NCBI GenBank assembly: GCA_945897725.1
Contig: CAMDFR010000001.1
Location: forward strand, 1 to 64,000
Length of the DNA stretch: 64,000 nucleotides
Direction of reading: 5' to 3'
Source: Chitinophaga pinensis
GTDB lineage: Bacteria; Bacteroidota; Bacteroidia; Chitinophagales; CAMDFR01
Shown: positions 1 to 9,017 of the stretch, piece after piece
Layout of the letters: each line of letters opens with the position of its first letter
Position numbering within the stretch: position 1 is the first letter of the stretch
Notes under the pieces: generated by a model
Seen by the model: only the letters and a program-made list of their open reading frames with translations
Told to the model about the DNA's origin: nothing
The model's database searches: none
Program-made: the position numbers and the translations under genes

Positions 1-1
1 T

Positions 2-1102
2 GAAACGCTTTTGCTATCAGGAACGATTGATAGCACTGAAGAAAGCTCGGAATTTCTCATCAAAAATTTAGATATCACACCAAGATATATCGATGCTATG
101 CAACGTGAATTGCATCCATTAAAAGATTATAGGGCCTATAAGCAAATCAAAAAAATCATTAGAGAATATCAACCAGATATTGTTCACACACATGCCGCAA
201 AGGCTGGTGCTGTTGGTCGATTAGCAGCTGCTCACTGCAAGGTGCCGGTGATTTTACATACTTTTCATGGACATGTTTTTCACTCTTATTTTAACCCCAT
301 AAAGACTAAGATATTCTTAGCCATTGAAAGATATCTTGCCAAAAAATCAACCTGCATTATTGCCATAAGTGAGATACAAAAAAAAGAACTTTGTGAAAAT
401 TATAAAATCGCCGCTTGCGAAAAGTTCACCGTCATTCCACTTGGTTTTGATTTAGAAAAATTCAATACTGACAAGGAACAGAAACGTGTTTCTTTTAGAA
501 AAAAGTGGCATATTGCTGATGATGAAATTGCTATTGGAATTGTAGGAAGAATGGTTCCTGTAAAAAACCATGATATGTTTTTAACTGCTTTTGCACAACT
601 TTTGAAATCTACCAATAAAAAAGTAAAAGCAATACTGATTGGAGATGGTGAATGTAGGACAGAAATAGAATCAAAAATTCAGGAATTACATTTAACTTTT
701 TCTACAGAAAAAAATATTCAACAGGAGGCGCCTATCATTTTTTGCGCTTGGATAAAAGATGTAGAAAATGCCTATCCAGGACTTGATATCATAGCACTTA
801 CTTCTCTAAATGAAGGCACACCTGTTAGTCTTATTGAAGCTCAGGCTGCCGGCATTCCTATTGTAACCACTGATGTTGGGGGTATCAAAGATATAGTCTT
901 GGAAAACGAAACGGCTTATATAGTTGATTCGAATGATGTTGATGCCTTTGCAGAAAAACTATTGTTGCTAACAGAAAATGATGGTTTGAGAAAGGATATC
1001 GCTGCAAAAGGTTTTTCACATGTGAATCAAAAATTCTCTTCTACTCGACTAGCCGCAGATATGTCGAATTTGTACGATAAACTATTTAAGCAAAAAGTTT
1101 AG
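2..1102 (+). CDS. Glycosyltransferase family 4 (GT-B), 5' end cut by the window
   Basis: The reading frame is open to the first bases of the window, so the N-terminus lies outside; 366 residues are visible. It resembles GT4 enzymes, which transfer a sugar from a nucleotide-sugar donor, usually in surface polysaccharide or lipopolysaccharide synthesis at the inner membrane face. Visible signs are the DIVHTHAAKAG segment of the N-terminal Rossmann half, IGIVGRMVPVKNH at the start of the C-terminal donor domain, and the EGTPVSLIEAQAAGIP segment with the two glutamates of the EX7E donor-binding motif, followed by TTDVGGI. The family call is firm; donor, acceptor and pathway cannot be told. The next gene starts 58 bp downstream and is unrelated (a secreted protein), so this is probably the last gene of a polysaccharide operon. 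Confidence 0.88.
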   Translation, partial: ETLLLSGTIDSTEESSEFLIKNLDITPRYIDAMQRELHPLKDYRAYKQIKKIIREYQPDIVHTHAAKAGAVGRLAAAHCKVPVILHTFHGHVFHSYFNPIKTKIFLAIERYLAKKSTCIIAISEIQKKELCENYKIAACEKFTVIPLGFDLEKFNTDKEQKRVSFRKKWHIADDEIAIGIVGRMVPVKNHDMFLTAFAQLLKSTNKKVKAILIGDGECRTEIESKIQELHLTFSTEKNIQQEAPIIFCAWIKDVENAYPGLDIIALTSLNEGTPVSLIEAQAAGIPIVTTDVGGIKDIVLENETAYIVDSNDVDAFAEKLLLLTENDGLRKDIAAKGFSHVNQKFSSTRLAADMSNLYDKLFKQKV

Positions 1103-1160
1103 CCTGCATTCTTTTGGATTCTACATAATTAGATTGTAAGTTTATGTTGAATTAAATAAA

Positions 1161-4100
1161 ATGAAACACCTCTACAAACTCCTTACCATAACGCTGATAG
1201 CGATGACCATTTGTGCAAAGGCAGAGACCATTTCTTTGGTATTGCCTCAAAACAATTTGGTATTAAACGACAGCGTTGTTAATTTCAGTTGGTCAACATT
1301 CTATAATTATACATCCTATGAAATAGATGTAGACACCAACAGTGACTTTTCTACGCCAAGCATTCATTTGAGTGGACTAAGCGCACGAGAATTAAGTAAT
1401 CAAAATCTTCTTTGGGGTCGAACATATTATTGGCGAGTACGACCTTCTATAGGTGCATCTTACGCTTCATGGTCAGCAACCAATTCCTTTACCATCTTTA
1501 GACCAACCCTGATTCCTACTATTGCAACATGGCTACAAGCCTCTTCCGGTATTACTTTGGTCTCTGGAGCTGTGTCTAGTTGGAGATCTAGTGCTTCAGA
1601 CCTTATTCTTGTGAACCAAGCTAGTATCGCTCGAAGGCCCGCACTTAACAGCTCCTTTGCAAATGGCAAACCAGCTGTTTATTTTGATGGTAGCAATGAT
1701 TATCTTTCAGGCGGAGATGTTTTTGACATAAGATTCTCAAGCTTTAGTCTCATTGCTCTTCATGCCCCTGAATATCCTGATAATTATGCAGTAGTTAGCA
1801 AGTCAACCAATCTAGTCTCTAATAACAGATATGGCATTTTCAAAACTGGAGGTCAATGGCAATTCCAGTATTATACTTCTGGAGATACTTCTGCCTACTC
1901 AAGCTATCTTGTGGGTAATAATGTTTTGATGCAAAGTGAAGTGATTGATAGAAGTACCTTAATAAAAAAAGAATATACCAATGACTCACTCGTACAAACT
2001 GGCATTTGCAGTTCTTCTTCGTATGATTTCAACAGTGGACATCTCTTTGCCATTGGTGCGGTAAACCTGGTTAACTATTATAAAGGAAATATACCAGAGG
2101 TAATTATCTATCGCCAAGCTTTAAATGATAGTTTATTGCAGTTAACACATCAATACCTTTCAGATAAGTATTATCCACCAGTCAATTTGGGTCCAGATTC
2201 ATTTGTAAGCTCCCTTTGTTTTGCACCCATTACATTGCTTACAGATACTAGTTATACCTCGTTTCTATGGTCCACCGGAAGCACATCTTCTTCAATTTCA
2301 GTTAGTGCTATCGGTAAATATTGGGTAAGGGTGACCAATAAATTAGGCTTCATTTCGTCAGATACCATTTATATACTTCCTAAAGATGCTAGTTCCCTAA
2401 AAAATGAATATGGTATCTGCATCAATGATTCCATAACTTTAGATGCTGGCTTCTCTCCTATCACACATAGATATCTGTGGAGTAATGGTGACACTACAGA
2501 ACAAAGTCAATTTAGATTTCCCGGCAGATATACCATTCAGGTCACAGAACGATTATCTGGATGCTCCTACTACTATGATACTATAAATATTGTGGTAGAT
2601 AGTTTTAGCCTCCTTGTTGGTTTAGGGGCAGATACTTCATTAAACAGTGGTACTTCATTTACTTTGCTGAGAGGTTTTGACTTAGTTGATAGCTTTTTAT
2701 GGTCCTCTGGTTCGAGGTCTCCAATGAATGTCGCAGATAGAACTGGTGACTATAGCCTCTTGATGAAGAATAGTAATAATTGTCAAGCAAGAGATACGAT
2801 TCATATCACACTGAACACAGTCGTTCTTTATGAAGGAAGTGTTTCGCTAGTGAAACCAAGTGACCACATGGTTTTGAATGATAGTGTTGTAAACTTTTCT
2901 TGGTCAAGATATCATGCCTATCTTAGCTATGAGATACAAGTGGATACGAATGCTGATTTTTCTTCTCCGCTCATCGATAGTAGCATGTTGACCAATACCT
3001 TTCTAAATAATCAAAACCTTTCATGGGGAAAGATTTATTATTGGAGAGTAAGGGCCTACAATGGTTCTATTTATACTGACTGGTCAAATGTTAGATCTTT
3101 CAATATATTTAAGCCTAGTTCTTTAAGTGGCATTGCTGGCTGGTTTGATGCATCAGCTAATGTCACTCTTGTCTCAGGTGGCGTTTCTCGTTGGCAATCC
3201 AGTTCAGCAGATAGCAGTGTATTGAGCCAAGCTAGTGTTGGGCGCAGACCTTCGCTGAATCCTTCTTTTGCGAATGGTAAACCTTCTATTTACTTTGATG
3301 GCACCGCCGATTACCTTTCTGCCGGTGATGTTTTAGATATTCGTTTTTCTAGTTTTAGCCTCATCGTTTTACATGCACCAGAGTATCCCGATAATTATTC
3401 TGTTGTTTCGAAATCTTCTAACCTTATTTCAAACAATCGATATGGGATTCATAAGACTGGCGGACAGTGGCAATTTGAATATTATACCACTGGCGATACT
3501 TCCACTTACTCCTCTTATTTGGTTAATAATAGTGTGCTATTGCAAAGTGAAGTCATCGATAGAAGTGCTATGATAAAACAGGAATATATCAATGATGCTT
3601 TGATTCAAACAGGGGTTTGTAGTCCTGCTTCCTATGACTTTAATAGCGGCCATCAATTCTCAGTGGGTGCCGTAAATTTGGTGAATTTTTTCAAAGGTAA
3701 CATCCCAGAAATAATTATCTGTCGCCAAGCAATAGACGAACCCACACTTCATCTTGTCCATAAATATTTATCAGACAAATATTATCCCCCCGTAAATCTT
3801 GGTCCAGACACTTTTGTGACGTCACTTTGTCCGGCTCCAATTCAATTAACCATTGACACCAATTACGCCTCATATGAATGGTCTACCGGTAGCACGGCAT
3901 CGAGCATTACAGTCAATTCAATAGGCACCTATTGGGTAAGAGTAATAAACAAATTAGGCTATGAATCTTCAGATACGATCTGTGTAATTCCTTTGGGCAT
4001 TAATAGCGATGAACCTATTATGAATACCTATAAAATATGCCAGGGAGATTCAGTAAATATCAATGTTGGCTTCAGTAGTCTTACGCATTCCTTCTTATGG

Positions 4101-6269
4101 AATACTGGCGAAACAACAGCCACGCGTAGCATCTTCAACCCTGGAACCTATACTGTTCGCGTTACAGAAAATGCGACAGGTTGCGAAATCAATTTGGATA
4201 GTATTTATTTTGAAGTAGACAGTTTTAAATTTCATTTCAATATCGGAAATGATACAAGCATCTGTTCAGGAAATATTATTGGTGTACAATCTGACCGTTC
4301 AGAGATTGCCAGTCTATTGTGGAATACCATGGACACGACTGCAGATATTGCTATATCCAGTGCTAGTAGATATTCTGTGCTAGTCATTAATACTTTTGGA
4401 TGTGCGGCCTATGACAGTATTAATGTGCTTATCAAGGGGAATGCTCCAAATTTAGATTTTATTACCACCAACAACTGTTTTAATGATACCATAAAAACTA
4501 TTAACCTATCTACGACAACTGCTCCTGATGTATTAAGCAGCTATCGTTGGTATTTTGGAGATGGCGATAGTATTAATGGATTTCAACCGCGCCATTATTA
4601 TGATAGTGTTGGAGTCTATTCTGTGAGATTGTTTGCTATCTCAGATTCAGGTTGTACCAATACTTTTATCAGATCTATTTCCATAACTTCTATTCCAGAT
4701 GCGAATATTGCCTCGGCCATTGTTTGCGCGCAATCCGATGCGCTCATTAGTGATGCCACGATCTCTCAACCAGGCGACATTGTGGATAGTTGGCATTGGA
4801 GTATTAATGGAGATACGTTCAACACTCAAAATGTGGTGTATAGTTTCCCAGCTCCAGGCAAATATCATATTTCTTTACTTGTTACAAGCAGCGTTAATCA
4901 ATGTAATGATAATACACAAGATAGTTTTGAAGTTTTCCCTGCCATCAATCCTGACTTCTCAGTGGAAGGGCTTTGTTTAGGCGACACAAGTAAATTTAGT
5001 GATATTACGCCTTCTTTTTCTATTATTCAAAGAGAATGGAATATCGCTTCTGGTGGACTTTACGCGTTTACACCGAATACCAAATTTACATTCAGCAGCG
5101 CGGACACTTTTTTGGTTTATTTAAAAGTAAAAAATGCGATCGGATGCAGCGACAGCATTGGAAAGTATATTCGGATTTATAATTTACCGCAAGCATTTTT
5201 TGCAGATAGTTTCGCGTGTTTCAACAGCATTAAAACATTTACAGACTTAAGTACAAGTCCTGGTGATATCATCAATAGTTGGTCTTGGACTATTGATACC
5301 TCCCATTATGCTACACAAAATGTGAATCATATTACCAGTAGCAATAGTAATTTTCTCGCAACTCTAGAAGTATCTACAGAACAAGGTTGTAGCAATTCAT
5401 TCAGCAGGGATGTAAGGGTAGCTATTCCCCCGATTGCTAATTTTTCTTTTACACCTACCTATGGTATCGCTCCGCTTACTATCAACTTCAGTAATACAAG
5501 CAGCAATGCAAGCAATTATGTTTGGTACTTTGATGATAGCCTGAACAGTAGCTCTAGCCTGCCTTCGCCAGATTTTACTTATAACAATGATGGTGACTTT
5601 ATCATCACCTTGGTAGCCACAAGTGCTGAAGGCTGTAGCGATTCTGCTTCTAAATCTTTGAATGTAAAACCCACCGATCTTGATTTGTTGCTAGATGAAT
5701 TGGCAGTAACAGAAAGAATAACTATAAGTGGCGTAAGCGAATTACAACCCACTGTAAGTATTACAAATATTGGGTCGAGAAATATCACCAATGCTGATCT
5801 AACAGCAAGGCTAGATAATGGTTCCATCCTCTTAGAAAAATGGTCAGGATTACTGACGCCAGGGCAACGCATTGTGTACACCTATAATAGTCGTTTTTAT
5901 GTGAGCAATCCCTCTTTAAACAAATATATCTGCGCAGAAGCAGTGAATGTTAATGATGGTACGGAAACAAATACAATGAATAACAAAGCTTGTATAAACT
6001 TGAATACTGATGGTGTTGTTAGTTTCATTTATCCAAATCCCGCTAATAACAACGCAAGTATTGATGTGATTTTAATGGAAGCAACAGAAGTCAGCATAAG
6101 CATCTTTAATGAATTAGGAGCCATTGTAACGCCTGCAAAAAGGTATGAAGCACTTGGTGGACTGAACACTTTTAACATTAATACAAACATGTTAGAAGAT
6201 GGTCAATACTTCGTAAAAATTAAATACTATTCAAGCGAAGAGATGAGAAAATTACAAGTGAGTAGATAA
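1161..6269 (+). CDS. Large secreted multidomain protein with T9SS type A sorting domain
   Basis: The 1702-aa protein starts with a signal peptide (about residues 1-21, ending CAKA). A FnIII-like segment (about 25-115, with YYWRVRP) leads into a concanavalin A/LamG-like segment (about 120-340, with PAVYFDGSNDYL), then Ig-like segments with the WSTGSTSS pattern. The whole arrangement repeats from residue 562, a period of about 537 aa. PKD-like domains follow (YRWYFGDGDS near 1127). The last 80 residues (from IYPNPANNNAS near 1621) match the type A T9SS C-terminal sorting domain (Por_Secre_tail): the protein should be exported by Sec, carried across the outer membrane by T9SS and anchored or released after PorU cleavage. 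LamG and PKD folds suggest glycan binding or adhesion; no catalytic domain was recognised. Serine, threonine and asparagine are very common. Confidence 0.85.
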   Translation: MKHLYKLLTITLIAMTICAKAETISLVLPQNNLVLNDSVVNFSWSTFYNYTSYEIDVDTNSDFSTPSIHLSGLSARELSNQNLLWGRTYYWRVRPSIGASYASWSATNSFTIFRPTLIPTIATWLQASSGITLVSGAVSSWRSSASDLILVNQASIARRPALNSSFANGKPAVYFDGSNDYLSGGDVFDIRFSSFSLIALHAPEYPDNYAVVSKSTNLVSNNRYGIFKTGGQWQFQYYTSGDTSAYSSYLVGNNVLMQSEVIDRSTLIKKEYTNDSLVQTGICSSSSYDFNSGHLFAIGAVNLVNYYKGNIPEVIIYRQALNDSLLQLTHQYLSDKYYPPVNLGPDSFVSSLCFAPITLLTDTSYTSFLWSTGSTSSSISVSAIGKYWVRVTNKLGFISSDTIYILPKDASSLKNEYGICINDSITLDAGFSPITHRYLWSNGDTTEQSQFRFPGRYTIQVTERLSGCSYYYDTINIVVDSFSLLVGLGADTSLNSGTSFTLLRGFDLVDSFLWSSGSRSPMNVADRTGDYSLLMKNSNNCQARDTIHITLNTVVLYEGSVSLVKPSDHMVLNDSVVNFSWSRYHAYLSYEIQVDTNADFSSPLIDSSMLTNTFLNNQNLSWGKIYYWRVRAYNGSIYTDWSNVRSFNIFKPSSLSGIAGWFDASANVTLVSGGVSRWQSSSADSSVLSQASVGRRPSLNPSFANGKPSIYFDGTADYLSAGDVLDIRFSSFSLIVLHAPEYPDNYSVVSKSSNLISNNRYGIHKTGGQWQFEYYTTGDTSTYSSYLVNNSVLLQSEVIDRSAMIKQEYINDALIQTGVCSPASYDFNSGHQFSVGAVNLVNFFKGNIPEIIICRQAIDEPTLHLVHKYLSDKYYPPVNLGPDTFVTSLCPAPIQLTIDTNYASYEWSTGSTASSITVNSIGTYWVRVINKLGYESSDTICVIPLGINSDEPIMNTYKICQGDSVNINVGFSSLTHSFLWNTGETTATRSIFNPGTYTVRVTENATGCEINLDSIYFEVDSFKFHFNIGNDTSICSGNIIGVQSDRSEIASLLWNTMDTTADIAISSASRYSVLVINTFGCAAYDSINVLIKGNAPNLDFITTNNCFNDTIKTINLSTTTAPDVLSSYRWYFGDGDSINGFQPRHYYDSVGVYSVRLFAISDSGCTNTFIRSISITSIPDANIASAIVCAQSDALISDATISQPGDIVDSWHWSINGDTFNTQNVVYSFPAPGKYHISLLVTSSVNQCNDNTQDSFEVFPAINPDFSVEGLCLGDTSKFSDITPSFSIIQREWNIASGGLYAFTPNTKFTFSSADTFLVYLKVKNAIGCSDSIGKYIRIYNLPQAFFADSFACFNSIKTFTDLSTSPGDIINSWSWTIDTSHYATQNVNHITSSNSNFLATLEVSTEQGCSNSFSRDVRVAIPPIANFSFTPTYGIAPLTINFSNTSSNASNYVWYFDDSLNSSSSLPSPDFTYNNDGDFIITLVATSAEGCSDSASKSLNVKPTDLDLLLDELAVTERITISGVSELQPTVSITNIGSRNITNADLTARLDNGSILLEKWSGLLTPGQRIVYTYNSRFYVSNPSLNKYICAEAVNVNDGTETNTMNNKACINLNTDGVVSFIYPNPANNNASIDVILMEATEVSISIFNELGAIVTPAKRYEALGGLNTFNINTNMLEDGQYFVKIKYYSSEEMRKLQVSR
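1232..3995 (+). repeat. Tandem protein-level duplication inside the large cargo protein (period about 1611 bp)
   Basis: Residue S25 of the first unit aligns with S562 of the second, as do NDSVVNFSWS, YYWRVR, FDGxxDYLS, HAPEYPDNY, YGIxKTGGQWQF and LSDKYYPPVNLGPD. The two DNA copies differ at many synonymous sites, so the duplication is old and both copies have been kept under protein-level selection. The second copy diverges after the Ig-like segment near base 3990. Confidence 0.8.
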
Positions 6270-6483
6270 AGTTTAAAAATTTTAGCATTTACTCTTCTCT
6301 GCTTCAGTTAAATGATCCCAACAAGTATGCTAATCATTAGTATAACAATCAAGCCAGTGCAGCAATCTGTGGTTATCGCCTAAGATTATTGGATGGCAAG
6401 GAGTTTAAAGGCAAAATATTTATATTTTAAATATAAGTACAAATGATTTGCAAAGGACTTGACTCATTCTTTGTTAATCGAAT

Positions 6484-6573
6484 GCGCATGAGCGATAGCA
6501 GGCAGCTACCGTGTAGCGCCGAATAGCGCGACCGGCGGCGGTTTTCTTTGCCGGCGGGCATGCCCAAAAAAAT
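6484..6573 (+). repeat. Dispersed intergenic element, copy A (REP-like)
   Basis: This is the only notable content of the 344-bp gap 6270-6613. It begins with a GCGCATGAGCGATAGCAG-type end, has a GC-rich interior able to fold (CGGC...GCCG around 6536-6553), and ends with GGCATGCCCAAAAAAA. It is far more GC-rich than its surroundings. The same start and end signatures recur near 39.5, 54.1 and 63.2 kb, and more weakly near 51.1 kb. Confidence 0.65.
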
Positions 6574-6613
6574 AGAATATTGAGAAGTTATTGCCCCCTT
6601 AGAATAAAGAGCT

Positions 6614-7024
6614 TTACTTTTTCTTATCCTTTACATCAAACCAAAGTGGGTTCTGACTTTCGGGATAGAAATTATAATTGAAAGTAATTTCTTCGCCCTT
6701 TTTGATGGCTCTACGAGTGATGACCGTAAAGGTTTTGTCTTCGTAGTCAGTTTCGTACTTGCAACTTGGATCATAAGAATGATTGTACAAACTGCCATAA
6801 CCAAGAATGACAGCGCTTAATCGACCGCTATCGCCCCAAATAAAATAGTAGTTATACAACAAAGTATCACCGATAGCTTTGGTATCCTTCATGCTGAAGA
6901 CTAGTACTGGCGAGCATTCGATGGTGGTATTGGCAGGAATATCTTTTTTTGCGAACACGCCCAATCCTTTTCCATTGCTCTCTTTCACATAAATGCTATC
7001 TTTGATAAAGTAATTTACAGCCAT
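6614..7024 (-). CDS. SET domain protein (putative protein-lysine methyltransferase)
   Basis: The 136-aa protein is nearly a bare SET domain, the fold that moves a methyl group from S-adenosylmethionine to lysine. It shows GKGLGVFAKKDIPANT (N-terminal SET strand), GYGSLYNHSYDPSC (the N-H-S core that binds cofactor) and RAIKKGEEITFNYNF with the catalytic-site tyrosine. There is no post-SET cysteine cluster. The frame stays open to a TTG at 7054, but a good promoter -7 box covers that codon, so the ATG at 7024 is preferred. It is divergent from the EbfC gene, 92 bp away. The substrate is unknown; small SET proteins occur in several Bacteroidota, Chlamydiae and Legionella. Confidence 0.82.
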   Translation of the reverse strand: MAVNYFIKDSIYVKESNGKGLGVFAKKDIPANTTIECSPVLVFSMKDTKAIGDTLLYNYYFIWGDSGRLSAVILGYGSLYNHSYDPSCKYETDYEDKTFTVITRRAIKKGEEITFNYNFYPESQNPLWFDVKDKKK

Positions 7025-7051
7025 AAATATTTTTTTCGAATGATTATAGCT

Positions 7052-7084
7052 CAAAAGTAAGATTTATATAGGAAGTATTACAAA
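7052..7084 (-). promoter_or_regulatory. Bacteroidota-type promoter for the SET gene
   Basis: On the minus strand TTTG (7084-7081) is followed after 21 bp by TACTTTTG (7059-7052), matching the -33 TTTG / -7 TAnnTTTG consensus. Transcription would begin a few bases past 7052, which leaves a leader of about 20-25 nt before the ATG at 7024. Confidence 0.6.
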
Positions 7085-7116
7085 TTGATTTATTGACCAC
7101 ATAAAACACAAGAACC

Positions 7117-7431
7117 ATGTTTGACTTTTTAGGAAAGATGAATGATATTAAATCTAAGATGGAGGAAACCAAGCAGAAGCTAGAGCAGGCTGAGATACAC
7201 GCGATTTCTTCGAATGGAAAAATTCAAGTAACGGTGAATGGCAACAGAAAGCTATTGGATGTAAAAGTTGATGATGATTTTTATGCACACGCTTCAAAAA
7301 ATGAGCTGGTAGAGACTTTAAAAGAAGCGATTAATGAGGCTGCTAACAAAAGTGATGTCATCATGAAGGAGCAAATGAAAAGTGCAACGGCTGGCTTATT
7401 GCCAAATATTCCGGGATTAAACATGGACTAA
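7117..7431 (+). CDS. YbaB/EbfC family nucleoid-associated protein
   Basis: The 104-aa protein matches the YbaB/EbfC family, small dimeric proteins that bind DNA without strong sequence preference and help organise the nucleoid. It opens with a helix (FLGKMNDIKSKMEETKQKLEQAEI), continues with the central strands (GKIQVTVNGNRKLLDVKVDD) and a second helix, and ends with the Gly/Pro-rich LLPNIPGLNM tail typical of the family. Length is normal (about 100-110 aa). In many bacteria it sits next to dnaX and recR; neither is here. No promoter match to the strict consensus was seen upstream. Confidence 0.9.
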   Translation: MFDFLGKMNDIKSKMEETKQKLEQAEIHAISSNGKIQVTVNGNRKLLDVKVDDDFYAHASKNELVETLKEAINEAANKSDVIMKEQMKSATAGLLPNIPGLNMD

Positions 7432-7443
7432 GAAAAAAAGCAG

Positions 7444-7451
7444 TATTTTTG
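7444..7451 (+). promoter_or_regulatory. Candidate -7 box (TATTTTTG) for the small lipoprotein gene
   Basis: TATTTTTG matches TAnnTTTG, 34 bp before the ATG at 7486. No TTTG is present at the expected upstream distance, so only the -7 element is supported. Confidence 0.4.
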
Positions 7452-7485
7452 ATAATAGAATTAATAACAATAAAAAATTAGCGAG

Positions 7486-7686
7486 ATGAAAAAATTAATT
7501 TATACATTTTTGTTTGCGGTTACGCTTTCTGTGACTTGTAGTTCATGTGTAAAGGATTGCTATAACTGTTCTATTGGGGCAGATTCTAGTAAATTATGTG
7601 AATCAGATTACGCGAGTAAAAAAGTTTATCTTGAGCAATTAAAAATAACGAAAGCTTTGGGATACACTTGCAAGGCTGCTCAATAA
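7486..7686 (+). CDS. Small cysteine-rich lipoprotein, function unknown
   Basis: The 66-aa precursor starts with a lysine pair and a hydrophobic stretch (KKLIYTFLFAVTLSVTCSSC), the plan of a lipoprotein signal with Cys20 as the probable lipidated residue. Four further cysteines (positions 25, 28, 38 and 62) could form disulfides or bind metal: CYNC resembles the start of a CxxC pair. It has its own -7 box and is followed by a strong 12-bp stem-loop, so it looks like a single-gene transcript. Small lipoproteins of this kind are common and mostly uncharacterised in Bacteroidota. I do not recognise a named family. Confidence 0.65.
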   Translation: MKKLIYTFLFAVTLSVTCSSCVKDCYNCSIGADSSKLCESDYASKKVYLEQLKITKALGYTCKAAQ

Positions 7687-7691
7687 AAACA

Positions 7692-7718
7692 CAAAGAGGG
7701 ATAAAATATCCCTCTTTG
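7692..7718 (+). terminator. Stem-loop after the small lipoprotein gene
   Basis: A perfect 12-bp inverted repeat, CAAAGAGGGATA (7692-7703) and TATCCCTCTTTG (7707-7718), encloses a 3-nt loop, 5 bp after the stop codon. There is no clear T-run behind it, so it may work as a terminator or as a 3' end stabiliser. Confidence 0.6.
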
Positions 7719-7875
7719 CTACACCCAAAACCCAAAATATGAAGAAATTATTTAGTCATACTAACTAACTTCAACTATATAACGACGGTACTTTTTATTT
7801 AGTTTACTGCATTTGGAATATTAACATTATTTTACACTTCTGTGACATTTCTATCTCACAATTTACTGTTTGGCC

Positions 7876-8952
7876 ATGTCTTTTCTTCCTTTTAAACATT
7901 TGCATATCATAGAACTGTCAAGCGTTCTAGCCGGTCCACTCACGGGAACCTTTTTTGCAGAGCTTGGGGCTAAGGTTATTAAAATCGAGAACAGAAAAAC
8001 GCAAGGAGATGTGACAAGATCATGGAAATCTGCTTCAGAAGACAGTTCAAGTAACTATTCTGCCTATTATGCTGCCGCCAATTATGGTAAAAAGTCTCTC
8101 ATGGCAGACCTTAGTGACCCTGTAGAGATTGCTCAATTATACGAATCAATAGCACAAAGCGATATCCTTTTAGTGAATTTCAAGAAAGGAGATGCCGAGA
8201 AATTTGGTTTGGATTATGCTAGACTAAAAAAAATCAATCCAAGATTGATTTATGCTGAAATCACGGGTTTTGGAGCAGACGATCCTAGAACAGCTTACGA
8301 CGCCATCTTACAAGCAGAGACTGGCTATATGAGCATGAATGGGCAAGCAGATGGACCTTCCACAAAAATGCCAGTAGCATTGATTGACGTATTGGCAGCT
8401 CATCAACTCAAAGAAGGCATACTCGTTGCCTTACTCCAACGAGCGGTAAGTGCGAAAGGAGCTAGAGTAAGTGTTTCCTTATACGATGCTGCCGTCGCTT
8501 CCTTGGCCAATCAAGCCTCAGCTTATCTAATGCATCAAGATATACCTAAAAAAATGGGTTCTGCCCATCCTACCATTGCTCCATACGGCGATGTTTTTAA
8601 AACCAAAGATGGGTTAGAGCTATTATTTGCCATAGGTAATGAAGCACACTTTAAGGTCTTATGCGACATATTAGAGATACCTGAAATTATTACTGACAGT
8701 AGATTTGAGAGCAATCAACAAAGGGTCTTGCATAGGACAGCGTTGATAGAAATCATTCAAGACAAAGTGAAAGATTGGAAGAGAGAAGCATTGTATTTCG
8801 CTTTATTGCATGAACAAATTCCGGTAGGATGTATTAGAGACATGAAAGAAGTTTTCGAAAATGACAAAAGTGAATCCTTGATATTGTCAGAATCTAAAGA
8901 AGGCGTGCTTTCTAAGAGAGTAAAAACAGTGATATTTCAAATTGAATCATGA
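7876..8952 (+). CDS. CaiB/BaiF family (family III) CoA-transferase
   Basis: The 358-aa protein belongs to the family III CoA-transferases/racemases, which move CoA between carboxylic acids (formyl-CoA transferase, carnitine CoA-transferase) or epimerise 2-methylacyl-CoA. Signs are LSSVLAGPLTGTFFAELGAKVIKIEN at the N-terminus, ADLSDP, VNFKKGDAEKFGLDYARLKKINPRLIYAEITGFG and YDAILQAETGYMSMNG, which carries the catalytic aspartate. Length is slightly short (family about 380-430). A TTG six bases upstream is an alternative start; the ATG is preferred. The substrate cannot be told from the neighbours. The stop overlaps a 12-codon frame that I do not count as a gene. Confidence 0.85.
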   Translation: MSFLPFKHLHIIELSSVLAGPLTGTFFAELGAKVIKIENRKTQGDVTRSWKSASEDSSSNYSAYYAAANYGKKSLMADLSDPVEIAQLYESIAQSDILLVNFKKGDAEKFGLDYARLKKINPRLIYAEITGFGADDPRTAYDAILQAETGYMSMNGQADGPSTKMPVALIDVLAAHQLKEGILVALLQRAVSAKGARVSVSLYDAAVASLANQASAYLMHQDIPKKMGSAHPTIAPYGDVFKTKDGLELLFAIGNEAHFKVLCDILEIPEIITDSRFESNQQRVLHRTALIEIIQDKVKDWKREALYFALLHEQIPVGCIRDMKEVFENDKSESLILSESKEGVLSKRVKTVIFQIES

Positions 8953-9017
8953 CAGAAGAAGACATAAAAATCATGGCTCGAAATTAGATGTACGGTTTCT
9001 AAATACATAACGTAACC

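Noticed and set aside
7739-7768. 9-codon frame beginning MKKLFSH after the lipoprotein hairpin
   Set aside because: Too short to support and lacks any family pattern; it may be a remnant of a signal peptide start but nothing shows this.
8949-8987. 12-codon frame starting ATGA over the CoA-transferase stop
   Set aside because: Very short, no conserved motif and no hairpin or promoter behind it; the ATGA overlap can arise by chance.
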